Source: Dysgonomonas sp. BGC7 (lineage in GTDB: Bacteria > Bacteroidota > Bacteroidia > Bacteroidales > Dysgonomonadaceae). Taken from it: 64,000 nt of DNA. The position numbers were made by a program, and so were the translations under genes. The notes below the pieces were generated by a model, which was not told the origin of the DNA, did no database searches, and saw only the letters and a program-made list of their open reading frames with translations. The DNA is taken from NCBI RefSeq assembly GCF_001261735.1, contig NZ_CVRP01000020.1, positions 1-64,000 of the forward strand, in the 5' to 3' direction. Below are positions 1 through 9,068 of this stretch, one piece after another (the first letter of the stretch is position 1; each line of letters opens with the position of its first letter).

Positions 1-19
1 ATATAATATTTACAAAATA

Positions 20-50
20 GGGCGCTTCCTGATGGAAGCGCCCTCTTTTA
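20..50. terminator. Bidirectional intrinsic terminator
   Basis: A perfect 10-bp GC-rich stem (20-29 with 34-43) closes on a TGAT loop and is followed by TCTTTTA on the plus strand. The complement also continues into a T-rich run. It lies just past the stop of the minus-strand gene ending at 70, so it probably ends that operon and a plus-strand gene outside the window. Confidence 0.8.
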
Positions 51-69
51 TTTATATCAAAGTGTAATT

Positions 70-1233
70 TTATTTGAAAGCCAGATATGTCCATACCGGA
101 TAATGATCCGAATATTTCACTTTGTCTACAGTGCAATTATACGATTGAATACCCAAAGAGTGCATTATATAATCTATACGTACCCAAAAATAATTTTCAT
201 GGTAGGTAATGCCTTGTCCAAATCCTGTATTAGCATACGAGTCTACAAGATCCTTCTTCATTGTGTGATAAGCATACGATAAAGGAGTGTCGTTAAAGTC
301 GCCACAAATAATAGTTGCATCACTCTTTTTCTGTTCCATCAGCTTGCGAATAACATTGACCTGCTCCTCTCTGATCTTGTACGCCGTTCCAAGCTTTTCT
401 TGTAGGTTTAGTGCCATTTCGTCGAACGATTCCCTATCTCTACTCTTCAAAAAGTCTTTATATAGTTTCTTATCTTCTGTGGTAAGCCTGTTCGATTCGA
501 GATGATTCACTACAAGATTAACTTTCTTTCCTTGTATAGTAAGTGTGTGCATTACCGATCCGTTATATATACTTTCTAGAGGAACTTTGGCTGATTCTTC
601 GATGGGGAATTTAGAATAAACAGCGATGCCATAGATATGAGAAGATGTTTTTTTTGTAGACTTACCAAATCTTATTATAGACCGATGTGGATAGTCTTTC
701 ATTATGTTATTTAATTCCTGTTCGGAAATTATGCTGCGCTTATCTTTTTTAGTAGCCACTGAAAATTCCTGAAAGCATACAATATCGGCATTGCTTTCCA
801 ATACATAGTCGAATATAGGGTTTTTACGGGCCGAATCTCCTCTTAGCCAATTAAATGATCGTACATTGTAAGTAAGTACCTTAAACCTGTTTTCAGGCAT
901 TTTGTCCTGCCTCATATGTACAGGAAAGCATGTAGATATAGGTTGCCAGCAACAAGCTATGACAATAAGCTGTACCAATGCATATTTCCATCTCCATGTA
1001 GCTGTCCACAGAATAAGATATACGATGTTGATAAATAGCGTTATAGGAAATATTAGTCCGAGATAGGCAATGATTGTTATCTTAGAGGGGAGTACTGTCC
1101 ATGAGAAGATGGATAGTAATAGTAATACAATAGCTATTATATTGGTGGCGAATATGATATACTTAATATATCTGCCAAATCTAAATTCTGTAAGTTTATT
1201 TTTTACTGGCATCGAAAAGTCGCTTTTTTTCAT
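70..1233 (-). CDS. Membrane-anchored endonuclease/exonuclease/phosphatase family protein
   Basis: A 387-residue protein with about three hydrophobic segments in residues 23-100, followed by an endonuclease/exonuclease/phosphatase fold. Visible motifs are LTYNVRSFN, DIVCFQE, VVNHLES, ICGDFNDTP, RIDYIMH and the terminal SDHYPVW, which supply the metal-binding and catalytic Asn, Glu, Asp and His of this superfamily. The catalytic domain should face the periplasm. The substrate cannot be told: family members cut nucleic acid or phosphodiesters of lipids and inositols. The start overlaps the upstream rhomboid gene by 38 bases, so it is the third gene of an operon. An internal Met at residue 8 (1212) is an alternative start. 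Confidence 0.85.
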   Translation of the reverse strand: MKKSDFSMPVKNKLTEFRFGRYIKYIIFATNIIAIVLLLLSIFSWTVLPSKITIIAYLGLIFPITLFINIVYLILWTATWRWKYALVQLIVIACCWQPISTCFPVHMRQDKMPENRFKVLTYNVRSFNWLRGDSARKNPIFDYVLESNADIVCFQEFSVATKKDKRSIISEQELNNIMKDYPHRSIIRFGKSTKKTSSHIYGIAVYSKFPIEESAKVPLESIYNGSVMHTLTIQGKKVNLVVNHLESNRLTTEDKKLYKDFLKSRDRESFDEMALNLQEKLGTAYKIREEQVNVIRKLMEQKKSDATIICGDFNDTPLSYAYHTMKKDLVDSYANTGFGQGITYHENYFWVRIDYIMHSLGIQSYNCTVDKVKYSDHYPVWTYLAFK

Positions 1234-2080
1234 CCGAACTCAAGCTTGTATAACCTGATGCTTTTATTTTATCTAAGATTCTATCTATCTCCTCAGACTC
1301 ACTCTTTGTTCGCTGATTATACTCGTAGTCGGTTTCTCTCTTTTTGTACTTTACCTTCATTGGCTTTTTGAGCGAAGGCTTGAGTAAATTAACAATCAGA
1401 TCTATGATTTTGTTGAGCCATTTAGTAATGTCTTTTCCTCGAAGATATTGTTTTGCATATATATATCCGAGTATGGCACCCCCGATATGTGCGATATGAC
1501 CTCCCGGATTCGACAAACTACCAAGCCCTATAAAATCGAGAGCAAAGAGGGCGATAGCAACATATATTATTTTTATTCTACCCAATAAAAGTAATCCGAT
1601 CTCTAAATTGGGTTTGTAAAATGCAACAGCAAATATTATTGCCATAACCGAAGCGGAAGCCCCGATCATAGGAGCATCATTCATCCTGATAAGTGCAGGG
1701 ATAGTATTGAAAGACAAAATGTAAAGTGCTGCACCTGCCAATCCTCCGAGGATATATAAACTGCTAAGGTTCTTGGCAGAAAAGTATGATAGAAATATTC
1801 GCCCGAACCAATATAGCATCAACATATTGAACAGTATATGCAAAAAGTTTTCATGCACGAACATATATGTGAAAACAGTCCAGAAACGAGACAATAGTAT
1901 ATCTATCTGTGCCGGCACAGCGATATATCTCACGGCTGTATCAGTAATATCGATATCAAATAGTTTAGCAATATTCAGAAGTGCTAAAAGAAGAAACACG
2001 CAGACATTGATAACGATAAGACGTATCAATATATCTTTGCGAAGAAGTATTGGTTTTATATTATTTGAGTATATTCCCAT
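1196..2080 (-). CDS. Rhomboid family intramembrane serine protease (second copy)
   Basis: A 294-residue multi-pass membrane protein of the rhomboid family, which cleaves transmembrane segments of other proteins. The HxxxN signature (HILFN), the catalytic serine motif GASASV and the catalytic histidine in HIAHIGG are all present, so it should be active. After the membrane core there is a charged cytoplasmic tail of about 75 residues ending in a predicted helical stretch (SEEIDRILDKIKASG), absent from the upstream paralogue. It overlaps the upstream rhomboid gene by 20 bases and the downstream gene by 38, suggesting translational coupling. The substrate is unknown. Confidence 0.9.
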   Translation of the reverse strand: MGIYSNNIKPILLRKDILIRLIVINVCVFLLLALLNIAKLFDIDITDTAVRYIAVPAQIDILLSRFWTVFTYMFVHENFLHILFNMLMLYWFGRIFLSYFSAKNLSSLYILGGLAGAALYILSFNTIPALIRMNDAPMIGASASVMAIIFAVAFYKPNLEIGLLLLGRIKIIYVAIALFALDFIGLGSLSNPGGHIAHIGGAILGYIYAKQYLRGKDITKWLNKIIDLIVNLLKPSLKKPMKVKYKKRETDYEYNQRTKSESEEIDRILDKIKASGYTSLSSDEKKRLFDASKK

Positions 2081-2705
2081 TGGTGAAAAAACCTTTTTTG
2101 CGCCAGTAAAGTAATATAAGGAAACCTACGACAAGCCCTCCTAAGTGAGCAAAGTGTGCCACATTGTCTCCTGCTCTGTCAGCGACACCCAAATACAGTT
2201 CGATAGCTCCATATCCAATAACCAACCATTTAGCTTTTATAGGAAAAGGGAACGGAATAATAAACAACTCCGAATTTGGAAATAGCATCCCAAAAGCAAC
2301 TAATACACCGAATACTGCACCAGAGGCGCCGAGAGTAGGGTACTCTGATCCAGTTAAGTAACATACCAATAGTTGAGTAAGACCGGCACCTATTCCGGTA
2401 AGCATATAGTAGACTAGAAACTTCTTGGGTCCCCATACCATTTCTAGTGTACGTCCGAACATAAATACGGCGAACATATTAAAGAAGACATGCCCGAGGC
2501 TTCCATGTAAAAACATATAGGTAATAATCTGATGTGGCATGAAATAGTCTGATCCGATAGGGAAAAGAGCACCATATTCTTCGATAATATATAATCCATT
2601 CTTATGCAGTAGATATTGGGCTAAATATATTAGAGCGTTTATGATAAGAATATTCCTTGTAACTAATGGTATATTACCCAAAAAGCCATTGTTGCCTTGA
2701 TTCAT
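2061..2705 (-). CDS. Rhomboid family intramembrane serine protease (first copy)
   Basis: A 214-residue polytopic membrane protein with the rhomboid signatures HVFFN, GASGAV (catalytic Ser) and HFAHLGG (catalytic His), so catalytically competent. I start it at the Met at 2705 (MNQGNNGF). That codon has AGGAAA just upstream, and a Bacteroidota -7 box (TACTTTTG, 2744-2737) lies about 30 bases further up. An in-frame ATG at 2771 would add 22 residues but lies upstream of that promoter and has a charged, non-family-like sequence. It is the first gene of a three-gene operon with a paralogue and an endonuclease/phosphatase-fold protein. Confidence 0.87.
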   Translation of the reverse strand: MNQGNNGFLGNIPLVTRNILIINALIYLAQYLLHKNGLYIIEEYGALFPIGSDYFMPHQIITYMFLHGSLGHVFFNMFAVFMFGRTLEMVWGPKKFLVYYMLTGIGAGLTQLLVCYLTGSEYPTLGASGAVFGVLVAFGMLFPNSELFIIPFPFPIKAKWLVIGYGAIELYLGVADRAGDNVAHFAHLGGLVVGFLILLYWRKKGFFTNGNILK

Positions 2706-2736
2706 TTTATTTCCTTTGTTTTCTTTTATCAAAGCC

Positions 2737-2744
2737 CAAAAGTA
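2737..2744 (-). promoter_or_regulatory. -7 box of the rhomboid operon
   Basis: TACTTTTG on the minus strand matches the Bacteroidota -7 consensus TAnnTTTG. It predicts a leader of about 25 bases to the start at 2705. No good -33 TTTG is visible. Confidence 0.5.
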
Positions 2745-2849
2745 ATGCTTTTTTCTCTTTTCTGAGGTCAATTTATACCCACTTTTATATATTTTCTTAT
2801 TTAGAATCAGTTTTTTGCATTTTTTTTTATGATTATTAAATAAAACACT

Positions 2850-2857
2850 TATATTTG
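2850..2857 (+). promoter_or_regulatory. -7 box upstream of the HU gene
   Basis: TATATTTG matches TAnnTTTG and would give a leader of roughly 65 bases before the HU start at 2930. The -33 region is only T-rich. Confidence 0.5.
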
Positions 2858-2929
2858 AGACTTAGAACTGGAAAAGAAGAACAAATATCTCAGTTATATA
2901 ATGTTTAATTAATCATTACAATTTTTATT

Positions 2930-3196
2930 ATGAACAAGACAGAACTTATCAATGCTATTGCTGAAAAATCAGGCTTAAGCAAAGTTGATTCTAAAAAGGC
3001 TTTAGAAGCATTTATCGAATCAGTAACAGGTGAAGTTAAGAATGGAGGTAAAGTTGCCCTAGTTGGCTTTGGAACTTTCTCAGTAACTCAAAAAGCTGCA
3101 AGAAAAGGTATCAATCCTAGAACAAAAGCTGTTATAAACATCCCTGCTAAAAAGACTGTTAAATTCAAAGCTGGTGCAGATTTAGCTTCTCTATAA
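2930..3196 (+). CDS. HU family DNA-binding protein
   Basis: An 88-residue nucleoid protein of the HU/IHF family that binds and bends DNA as a dimer. The full-length fold is visible: an N-terminal helical pair (MNKTELINAIAEKSGLSK), the GFGTFSV turn near residue 46, the DNA-binding beta arm with the INPRTKAVINIPAKK signature and Pro at its tip, and the closing helix (VKFKAGADL). Length is normal. It is a single-gene unit with its own -7 box upstream and a strong terminator downstream. Bacteroidota carry several HU paralogues, so a hup letter cannot be assigned. Confidence 0.95.
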   Translation: MNKTELINAIAEKSGLSKVDSKKALEAFIESVTGEVKNGGKVALVGFGTFSVTQKAARKGINPRTKAVINIPAKKTVKFKAGADLASL

Positions 3197-3218
3197 TTTA
3201 GCAATAGAATAAATTAAT

Positions 3219-3252
3219 AAAAAAGCAGAAGAATAAAAGCTTCTGCTTTTTT
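3219..3252 (+). terminator. Terminator of the HU gene
   Basis: GCAGAAG (3225-3231) pairs with CTTCTGC (3240-3246). The stem is extended by A-run/T-run pairing and followed by TTTTTTA. Confidence 0.85.
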
Positions 3253-3311
3253 ATTTGCCTAAAATTGTAACTTATTGATTCTAATAATAAGGCTCATAAC
3301 TGCTTTTTTTT

Positions 3312-3319
3312 TAATTTTG
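3312..3319 (+). promoter_or_regulatory. -7 box upstream of argS
   Basis: TAATTTTG fits TAnnTTTG and lies 33 bases before the argS start codon, implying a leader of about 25 bases. Confidence 0.5.
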
Positions 3320-3352
3320 CAGTCCGACAATAGAAAATAATAGAAATAATAT

Positions 3353-5146
3353 ATGAAAATAGAAAGTAGATTACAAGAAGCAGTTGTAAAAGCGATCTTT
3401 TCGCTTTATGGACAAACTGTAGATCTTAATCAGATTTCGCTGCAAAAAACAAAAAAAGAATTCGAAGGGCATCTTACATTAGTTGTTTTCCCGTTTTTGA
3501 AAATTTCTAAAAAAAATCCGGAACAAACGGCACAAGAGATAGGCGAGTGGCTACAAGCTAATGCTGAAGAGATCTCAAGCTTTAATGTAATAAAAGGTTT
3601 TTTAAACCTATCTGTTGCGACTTCATGCTGGCTTGAGCTGTTGAATGATATTCGTTCTGTCGAGAGCTACGGTGTTTGCAAGGCTACAGCAGATTCTCCG
3701 TTGGTGATGATCGAATACTCTTCTCCCAATACGAACAAACCTCTTCATTTGGGACATGTCCGTAACAACCTTCTTGGTTTTGCTCTGTCAGAAGTGCTGA
3801 AAGCTAATGGAAAGCAAGTAGTAAAAACAAATATAGTAAACGACCGAGGTATCCATATATGCAAGTCTATGCTTGCTTGGCAGAAGTGGGGCAATGGAGA
3901 AACACCAGAGTCTTCCGGGAAAAAAGGCGATCATTTGGTCGGCGATTATTATGTATTATTCGATAAGCATTATAAAGCAGAGATAGCAGAATTACAGTCG
4001 AAAGGCTTAACAAAAGAAGCTTCGGAAGCTCAGTCTCTGATAATGGCAGAGGCCAGAGAAATGCTTCGCAAATGGGAGGCTGGTGATATAGAGGTGGTTT
4101 CCTTATGGGAAAAAATGAATTCATGGGTTTATGCGGGTTTTGACGAAACCTATAAAAAACTCGGAGTGGACTTCGATAAAATATATTATGAATCTCAAAC
4201 CTATCTGGACGGAAAAGACACAGTGCTGGATGGTCTGAAAAAGGGGATTTTCTATAAGAAAGAAGACGGGTCTGTTTGGGCAGATCTTACAGCAGAGGGC
4301 TTGGATCACAAGTTGCTTCTGCGTGGCGATGGTACTTCTGTGTATATGACACAGGATATTGGTACGGCTAAGCTTCGTTTCGATGATTACCCTATCAACA
4401 CAATGGTATATGTTGTGGGAAACGAGCAAAACTACCATTTTCAGGTATTGTCTATTTTGTTAGATAAATTAGGCTTCGATTTTGGGAAAGGGCTTGTCCA
4501 CTTCTCTTACGGTATGGTTGAGCTTCCTGAAGGCAGAATGAAGTCGAGAGAAGGAACTGTTGTAGATGCTGATGATCTTGTTGACGAGATGGTCGCTACA
4601 GCAAAAGAAACTTCTCAGGAGCTTGGAAAACTAGATGGAATAAGTACGGAAGAAGCAGATAAAATATCACGTACGGTAGGTCTGGGGGCTTTGAAATACT
4701 TTATTCTGAAAGTAGATCCTAAAAAGAATATGACCTTCAACCCTAAAGAATCTATCGACTTTAACGGAAATACAGGGCCGTTTATACAATATACGCATGC
4801 CCGTATTTGTTCGGTGATTCGTAAAGCTACCGATTTAGGCTTAAGTGTACCTGCGGTTTTGTCTGCCGATATTGCGTTGACTACAAAAGAAGAAAATCTT
4901 ATACAATTGGTAGCTGACTATGCGGTTGTCGTAAAACAGGCTGGTGATGAATATAATCCTGCACTGATAGCTAATTATATTTATGATCTGGTTAAAGAAT
5001 ACAATCAGTTCTATCATGACTATACTATTCTGAAAGAAGAAGATCAGTCTTTGAGAGATTTCAGGCTTGTTCTTTCCGAAGAAGTAGCCAAAGTAGTAAA
5101 GAGTGGAATGTCGTTGCTTGGAATTGATGTTCCTGACAGAATGTAA
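3353..5146 (+). CDS. argS: Arginyl-tRNA synthetase
   Basis: A 597-residue class I aminoacyl-tRNA synthetase that charges tRNA-Arg. It has the N-terminal ArgRS additional domain (about residues 1-90), the HIGH motif as HLGH at 132-135, and a KMSK equivalent as RMKSREG near residue 395. ArgRS commonly has a degenerate KMSKS. The C-terminal DALR anticodon-binding domain begins around 470 and ends in GIDVPDRM, the usual ArgRS terminus. Length is normal. Its stop codon directly abuts the stop of the convergent lipoprotein gene (TAA at 5144-5146 next to the complement of TAA at 5147-5149), so no terminator fits between them. Confidence 0.97.
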   Translation: MKIESRLQEAVVKAIFSLYGQTVDLNQISLQKTKKEFEGHLTLVVFPFLKISKKNPEQTAQEIGEWLQANAEEISSFNVIKGFLNLSVATSCWLELLNDIRSVESYGVCKATADSPLVMIEYSSPNTNKPLHLGHVRNNLLGFALSEVLKANGKQVVKTNIVNDRGIHICKSMLAWQKWGNGETPESSGKKGDHLVGDYYVLFDKHYKAEIAELQSKGLTKEASEAQSLIMAEAREMLRKWEAGDIEVVSLWEKMNSWVYAGFDETYKKLGVDFDKIYYESQTYLDGKDTVLDGLKKGIFYKKEDGSVWADLTAEGLDHKLLLRGDGTSVYMTQDIGTAKLRFDDYPINTMVYVVGNEQNYHFQVLSILLDKLGFDFGKGLVHFSYGMVELPEGRMKSREGTVVDADDLVDEMVATAKETSQELGKLDGISTEEADKISRTVGLGALKYFILKVDPKKNMTFNPKESIDFNGNTGPFIQYTHARICSVIRKATDLGLSVPAVLSADIALTTKEENLIQLVADYAVVVKQAGDEYNPALIANYIYDLVKEYNQFYHDYTILKEEDQSLRDFRLVLSEEVAKVVKSGMSLLGIDVPDRM

Positions 5147-6169
5147 TTATTTTTCTTCCTCAATATCTTCAAGCCCGAGTTGTTCATACAGCTTGGGCTT
5201 ATTTTCTAGCCTATTTCTCAGAATTTCTTTATATAATGTGACTTCAGTAGCTAGTTGAGATTTCCTATTGTTGCTGGGAAGTAAGCCGAATGCAGTATTG
5301 ATCCAGGAGAAAGCATTTTCCGTTTCGTCTATAGCTTCATTTGCTAGCGCCAAGTTAAGAGCAAGCCTGATCATTTTCTTGGGATTGGTTTCCGTGTCAT
5401 ATAAATCGCTCCAAATTTCGGCTGCTTCCGCCCATTTACCGGCATCAACACATTGAGCAGCCTCTTTCATTTTACCGGAGTTGTCGGAATAATAGAATCT
5501 GTCCTGAGTTTTCCATGAAGGAATAAACTTTCCTGTAAGCTTATCTGCACCTACTACAGAAATCTCTGTTATAAGGTCGTTTACTTCGGCTATATTGCTT
5601 TTTATTCTTCGGCTCCAGTCTCGTTCTTCGGCTCTGAATAGACTGTCAATATATCCTATCGGAGTTGAATATAGAGCTCCTTCAGCAGAGTATACGTTGA
5701 TAAATGCTCCCAACTTTGCTCCTAAAATACTGTAATTGGTAAAATATGCAGTGTTTTCGGATTCTACCTGAGCGGATATGGCAAACATGTCGAGCGAAAT
5801 TATGGAGTTTGCTTGTTTTTCTTTGCAGAGAGATTGTATTTTGCTTTTGCTTAAAGGAATACTTGTCTCACTATTGTTTGTTTTGTGAGGATAAAGTTCA
5901 ACTTTGCTAAAATAATTTTCCTCATTCATAAACAGAGCCAATGAATTCAGCAGTATGGTTCTTGCACTGTCCAATTCTAGGATCCCAGAGCCTTTGGTGC
6001 TTTCATCCTCATTTTCGGTATATGAAGAACTGTTATCCACAATAAGTACATTAGTCACCTCTGGTGGGAAAGAAACAGCAGCGGGTTCACGAACTTCCAA
6101 TGTTATAAATTTGGTAGAAACACACGAACTTAATATTATTCCAATAAAAATAAAAGACAATTTTCTCAT
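5147..6169 (-). CDS. Lipoprotein of DUF6340 type with TPR-like C-terminus
   Basis: A 340-residue protein with a lipoprotein signal peptide (lipobox LSSC, lipidated Cys 16), so anchored in a membrane facing the periplasm or surface. Residues 35-220 are a mixed alpha/beta region of unknown function. Residues 230-325 look like tetratricopeptide helices (AAQCVDAGKWAEAAEIWSDL, then ALNLALANEAI). It resembles the Bacteroidota-specific family I recall as DUF6340; that assignment is from memory of the pattern. It is a single gene convergent with argS and divergent from the helicase. The C-terminus is acidic (EDIEEEK). Function is unknown. Confidence 0.75.
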   Translation of the reverse strand: MRKLSFIFIGIILSSCVSTKFITLEVREPAAVSFPPEVTNVLIVDNSSSYTENEDESTKGSGILELDSARTILLNSLALFMNEENYFSKVELYPHKTNNSETSIPLSKSKIQSLCKEKQANSIISLDMFAISAQVESENTAYFTNYSILGAKLGAFINVYSAEGALYSTPIGYIDSLFRAEERDWSRRIKSNIAEVNDLITEISVVGADKLTGKFIPSWKTQDRFYYSDNSGKMKEAAQCVDAGKWAEAAEIWSDLYDTETNPKKMIRLALNLALANEAIDETENAFSWINTAFGLLPSNNRKSQLATEVTLYKEILRNRLENKPKLYEQLGLEDIEEEK

Positions 6170-6198
6170 TGTAGCCCGTTTTTAATACCCTAAATGTA

Positions 6199-6206
6199 CA
6201 AAAATA
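6199..6206 (-). promoter_or_regulatory. -7 box of the DUF6340-type lipoprotein gene
   Basis: TATTTTTG on the minus strand, 30 bases before the start at 6169. It sits only 5 bases from the oppositely directed box of the helicase gene. Confidence 0.5.
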
Positions 6207-6211
6207 AGACT

Positions 6212-6219
6212 TATATTTG
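6212..6219 (+). promoter_or_regulatory. -7 box of the helicase gene
   Basis: TATATTTG, with the helicase ATG 20 bases downstream, so the predicted leader is only about 14 bases. It is nearly back-to-back with the divergent box at 6199-6206. Confidence 0.5.
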
Positions 6220-6239
6220 CAATACTAAACACTTAAATA

Positions 6240-8408
6240 ATGGAACAGCTTGTGAATGATATGTTTGGTCTGGCCTCTGATATAGTAAAATACACTTCGC
6301 AAAGTGTTTTTCTTACAGGAAAAGCCGGTACAGGGAAAACTACATTCTTGCATCATATAAAAAATCATACAGATAAGAACATTGTCGTTGCTGCCCCTAC
6401 GGGAGTTGCAGCCATCAATGCAGGAGGAATAACACTGCATTCGCTGCTACAGCTCCCATTCGAACCTTTTATTCCAAACTTTGAAGGAAAGAAAAAGCTT
6501 GATTACCATTTCAAACTGCGAAAGTCTAAGATAGATATGTTGAGAGAGCTCGATCTGCTGATAATAGACGAAGTGAGTATGTTGAGAGCCGATATGCTCG
6601 ATGCTATAGACTATTTGTTGCGCCGCTACAGAAACGACCCCAGACCTTTTGGTGGAGTTCAGATGCTTTTCATTGGCGATATGTTTCAGCTTCCTCCTGT
6701 GGTGCAAACTTCGGAGTGGGGAGAGTTGAAACATTACTATCCGTCACCGTTCTTCTTTCATGCGCAGGTGCTGGCTGATTTCCCTTTATTGTATGTCGAG
6801 TTGAAAAAGATATATCGGCAACAAGATCAAACGTTTATAGATATATTGAACCGTGTTCGCAACAATTGCCCTACTTCTCAGGATTTATCGGTTCTGAATC
6901 AAAACTACAATCCGGCTTTTGTTTTGCCCGAAAAGGAAAAATACATAGTTCTTTGCACTCACAACTATAAAGCGGAGCGAATCAATAGTGAAGAACTGAC
7001 GAAATTAAAAACTCGGGAGTTTATATACAGAGGGGAGGTAAGAGGCGACTTTGCAGAAAACTCTTTACCTACTGAACAAGATCTAGTCCTGAAAGAAGGG
7101 GCTCAGGTTATGTTTATAAAAAACGATGCCGGAGAGAGCAGGCGTTATTATAATGGAAAACTTGCAACAATAAGCCGTCTGAAAGCAGATAAAATAGAAG
7201 TCTGTTTCGAAAATGGGCATCTCATGGAACTGGAGCCCGAAACATGGCGTAATGTTCGTTATGTCTTGAATCAGGAGTCGGGAGAGATAGAAGAGGAAGA
7301 ACTAGGCTCCTTTAGCCAATATCCCATCCGTTTGGCTTGGGCTGTTACCATACACAAAAGTCAGGGCTTAACCTTTGAAAGAGTGGTTATAGATGCCGGG
7401 CAGGCTTTTGCTCCCGGGCAGGTCTATGTAGCATTGAGCCGCTGTACGAGCCTTAACGGTATTGTTTTGTTCTCGCGAATATCTCCCCAGAGTATAAGTA
7501 CCGACAGATATGCAATTGAATTCTCTGCAAACGAACAAGATCCGTCTTATTTGCGAGAAGTACTGAGTAAGGAGAAGCCCTATTTCTGTGCTCAGCAACT
7601 AAAAAAATATTTCGATTGGTCTCCCTTCATACGAAGCCTTCACTCGTTGAACGAATTGGCAACAGAGAAAAAAATACCACGGCAGGAAGAAACCCGTACA
7701 ATGATGGCTCATCTTTGTAGTAGGGCCATAGAACAGCAGGAGATTGCCTATAACTTTATAAAAGAAATAGAGCGTATTCTCGCTGTGCACCCGATAAACA
7801 TAAATTATCTCCGCGAGCGAGTACAAAAAGGGGTGATCTACTTTCATCGCGATGTTCAGCAGTATATAATGCTTCCTGTCGAGGAACATCTCGATAGTCT
7901 TAAGAATGCTTCTAAGGTGAAACAATACCTGAAAAAAGCAAAAGAGATACATACAACCTTATTACGCTTGTTAGATCGACTCGAGTCTGTCTATTATGGA
8001 GATGTAAACCTAACAGAAGGATTGGTTTTTGATCGTCTTATACCTGAAAAAAAAGAGACGATAGATGTTCCCGAAAAGAAAAGGAAAGCTGAGAAAGGGG
8101 AGAGTCAACGATTGTCCTTGTCTTTGTTTAGAGAAGGAGAGTCTATCACAGAAATAGCTAAAGAAAGAAACTTGTCTGCAACTACAGTAGAAGGTCATCT
8201 TTCAGGGTTTATTCTGACTGGAGAATTAAGTATCTATGACTTGATGGAAGAGGATAAAGTAAAGTTTCTACTCTCCGAAATAGAAAAAATGGATAAAGAT
8301 CTTTCTCTTACAGCATTAAAAGCTAACTTACCCGACAAATATACTTATGCCGACATAAGGTCGGTAATGAATCATTTACATTATACCCGACGCAACTCCG
8401 TATTATAG
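6240..8408 (+). CDS. Pif1/RecD-like superfamily 1B DNA helicase with C-terminal HTH domain
   Basis: A 722-residue ATPase. Walker A is GKAGTGKT (residues 27-34), Walker B is LLIIDEVSML (about 105), and motif III is FIGDMFQLPPV. The C-terminal motor motifs are WAVTIHKSQGLTFERV and QVYVALSRCTSL, as in Pif1, which unwinds DNA 5' to 3' and resolves G-quadruplexes and stalled forks. Residues about 615-660 form a helix-turn-helix region (ITEIAKERNLSATTVEGHL) resembling the HTH_40-type domain appended to some bacterial RecQ and Pif1 helicases. Biological role is inferred from family. Its last two codons overlap the convergent hemolysin III gene by 6 bases. Confidence 0.9.
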   Translation: MEQLVNDMFGLASDIVKYTSQSVFLTGKAGTGKTTFLHHIKNHTDKNIVVAAPTGVAAINAGGITLHSLLQLPFEPFIPNFEGKKKLDYHFKLRKSKIDMLRELDLLIIDEVSMLRADMLDAIDYLLRRYRNDPRPFGGVQMLFIGDMFQLPPVVQTSEWGELKHYYPSPFFFHAQVLADFPLLYVELKKIYRQQDQTFIDILNRVRNNCPTSQDLSVLNQNYNPAFVLPEKEKYIVLCTHNYKAERINSEELTKLKTREFIYRGEVRGDFAENSLPTEQDLVLKEGAQVMFIKNDAGESRRYYNGKLATISRLKADKIEVCFENGHLMELEPETWRNVRYVLNQESGEIEEEELGSFSQYPIRLAWAVTIHKSQGLTFERVVIDAGQAFAPGQVYVALSRCTSLNGIVLFSRISPQSISTDRYAIEFSANEQDPSYLREVLSKEKPYFCAQQLKKYFDWSPFIRSLHSLNELATEKKIPRQEETRTMMAHLCSRAIEQQEIAYNFIKEIERILAVHPININYLRERVQKGVIYFHRDVQQYIMLPVEEHLDSLKNASKVKQYLKKAKEIHTTLLRLLDRLESVYYGDVNLTEGLVFDRLIPEKKETIDVPEKKRKAEKGESQRLSLSLFREGESITEIAKERNLSATTVEGHLSGFILTGELSIYDLMEEDKVKFLLSEIEKMDKDLSLTALKANLPDKYTYADIRSVMNHLHYTRRNSVL

Positions 8409-9059
8409 AATAATGTAGATGGCTATTATATGACATATGCTACCTCCCAGAACAAAGAAATGAAATACGGTATGCATATATTCCTTTTTTGTCCACGAAT
8501 AAAAGAAAGCTCCTGCGATATAAGAAATACCTCCTGCTATAAGCCAATAGAGAGAAGCGACTTGTCCATTCAAGGACAGAACATCATATAGGGGTTTGAA
8601 TGCAACGAGAATGGAAGAACCCATGAGAACGAAACAAATAGTTTCCAGATTGCTGTGTGTTTTTAGCTTGGCAAAGCTAACTATCAATCCCGCTAGTGCT
8701 GCTGTACAAATAAAAGCAAAAAGTGTCCATCCCCACAGTCCCTCATTGCGTAGAACAATAAGTGTGAAAGGGATATATGTGCCGGCTATGTGAAGATAAA
8801 TAGCTGCGTGATCCGATTTTCTGAGCATCTCTCTTCTTTTCTTATTGTCAGGCTTGCATGAGTGGTAGAAAGTAGATGTGATATAGGATGCCAACATACC
8901 AAACAGATATGCTATTACGCTTCCTGTTTCCCAATAGCTTCCACTTCTTCCTGCTTTTTCCAGAAGTATATATCCGGCAACTATGCCTAACACTATGCCT
9001 GCCGCATGTGATAGGGCGTTGGCTATTTCTTCGTTTTTGGTATAATGTATTGTTCCCAT
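8403..9059 (-). CDS. Hemolysin III family (PAQR-like) membrane protein
   Basis: A 218-residue seven-helix membrane protein. Family motifs are present: YTKNEEIANALSHAAG near the N-terminus, TSTFYHSC in the second helix region, KSDHAAIYLHIAGTYIPF, and the late HTVFHFFVLGGSICH. The conserved Ser, Asp and His residues form the metal-binding site seen in PAQR-type proteins, which suggests a membrane hydrolase rather than a toxin; the name is historical. I use the Met at 9059. An ATG at 9095 would add 12 residues, but a -7 box (TACTTTTG at 9076-9069) lies inside that extension. It converges on the helicase gene with a 6-base overlap. Confidence 0.85.
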   Translation of the reverse strand: MGTIHYTKNEEIANALSHAAGIVLGIVAGYILLEKAGRSGSYWETGSVIAYLFGMLASYITSTFYHSCKPDNKKRREMLRKSDHAAIYLHIAGTYIPFTLIVLRNEGLWGWTLFAFICTAALAGLIVSFAKLKTHSNLETICFVLMGSSILVAFKPLYDVLSLNGQVASLYWLIAGGISYIAGAFFYSWTKKEYMHTVFHFFVLGGSICHIIAIYIIL

Positions 9060-9068
9060 CCTAAGAAA

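Noticed and set aside
5144-5149. Abutting convergent stop codons of argS and the lipoprotein gene as a special element
   Set aside because: Simple tight packing; no hairpin or conserved motif is visible at the junction.
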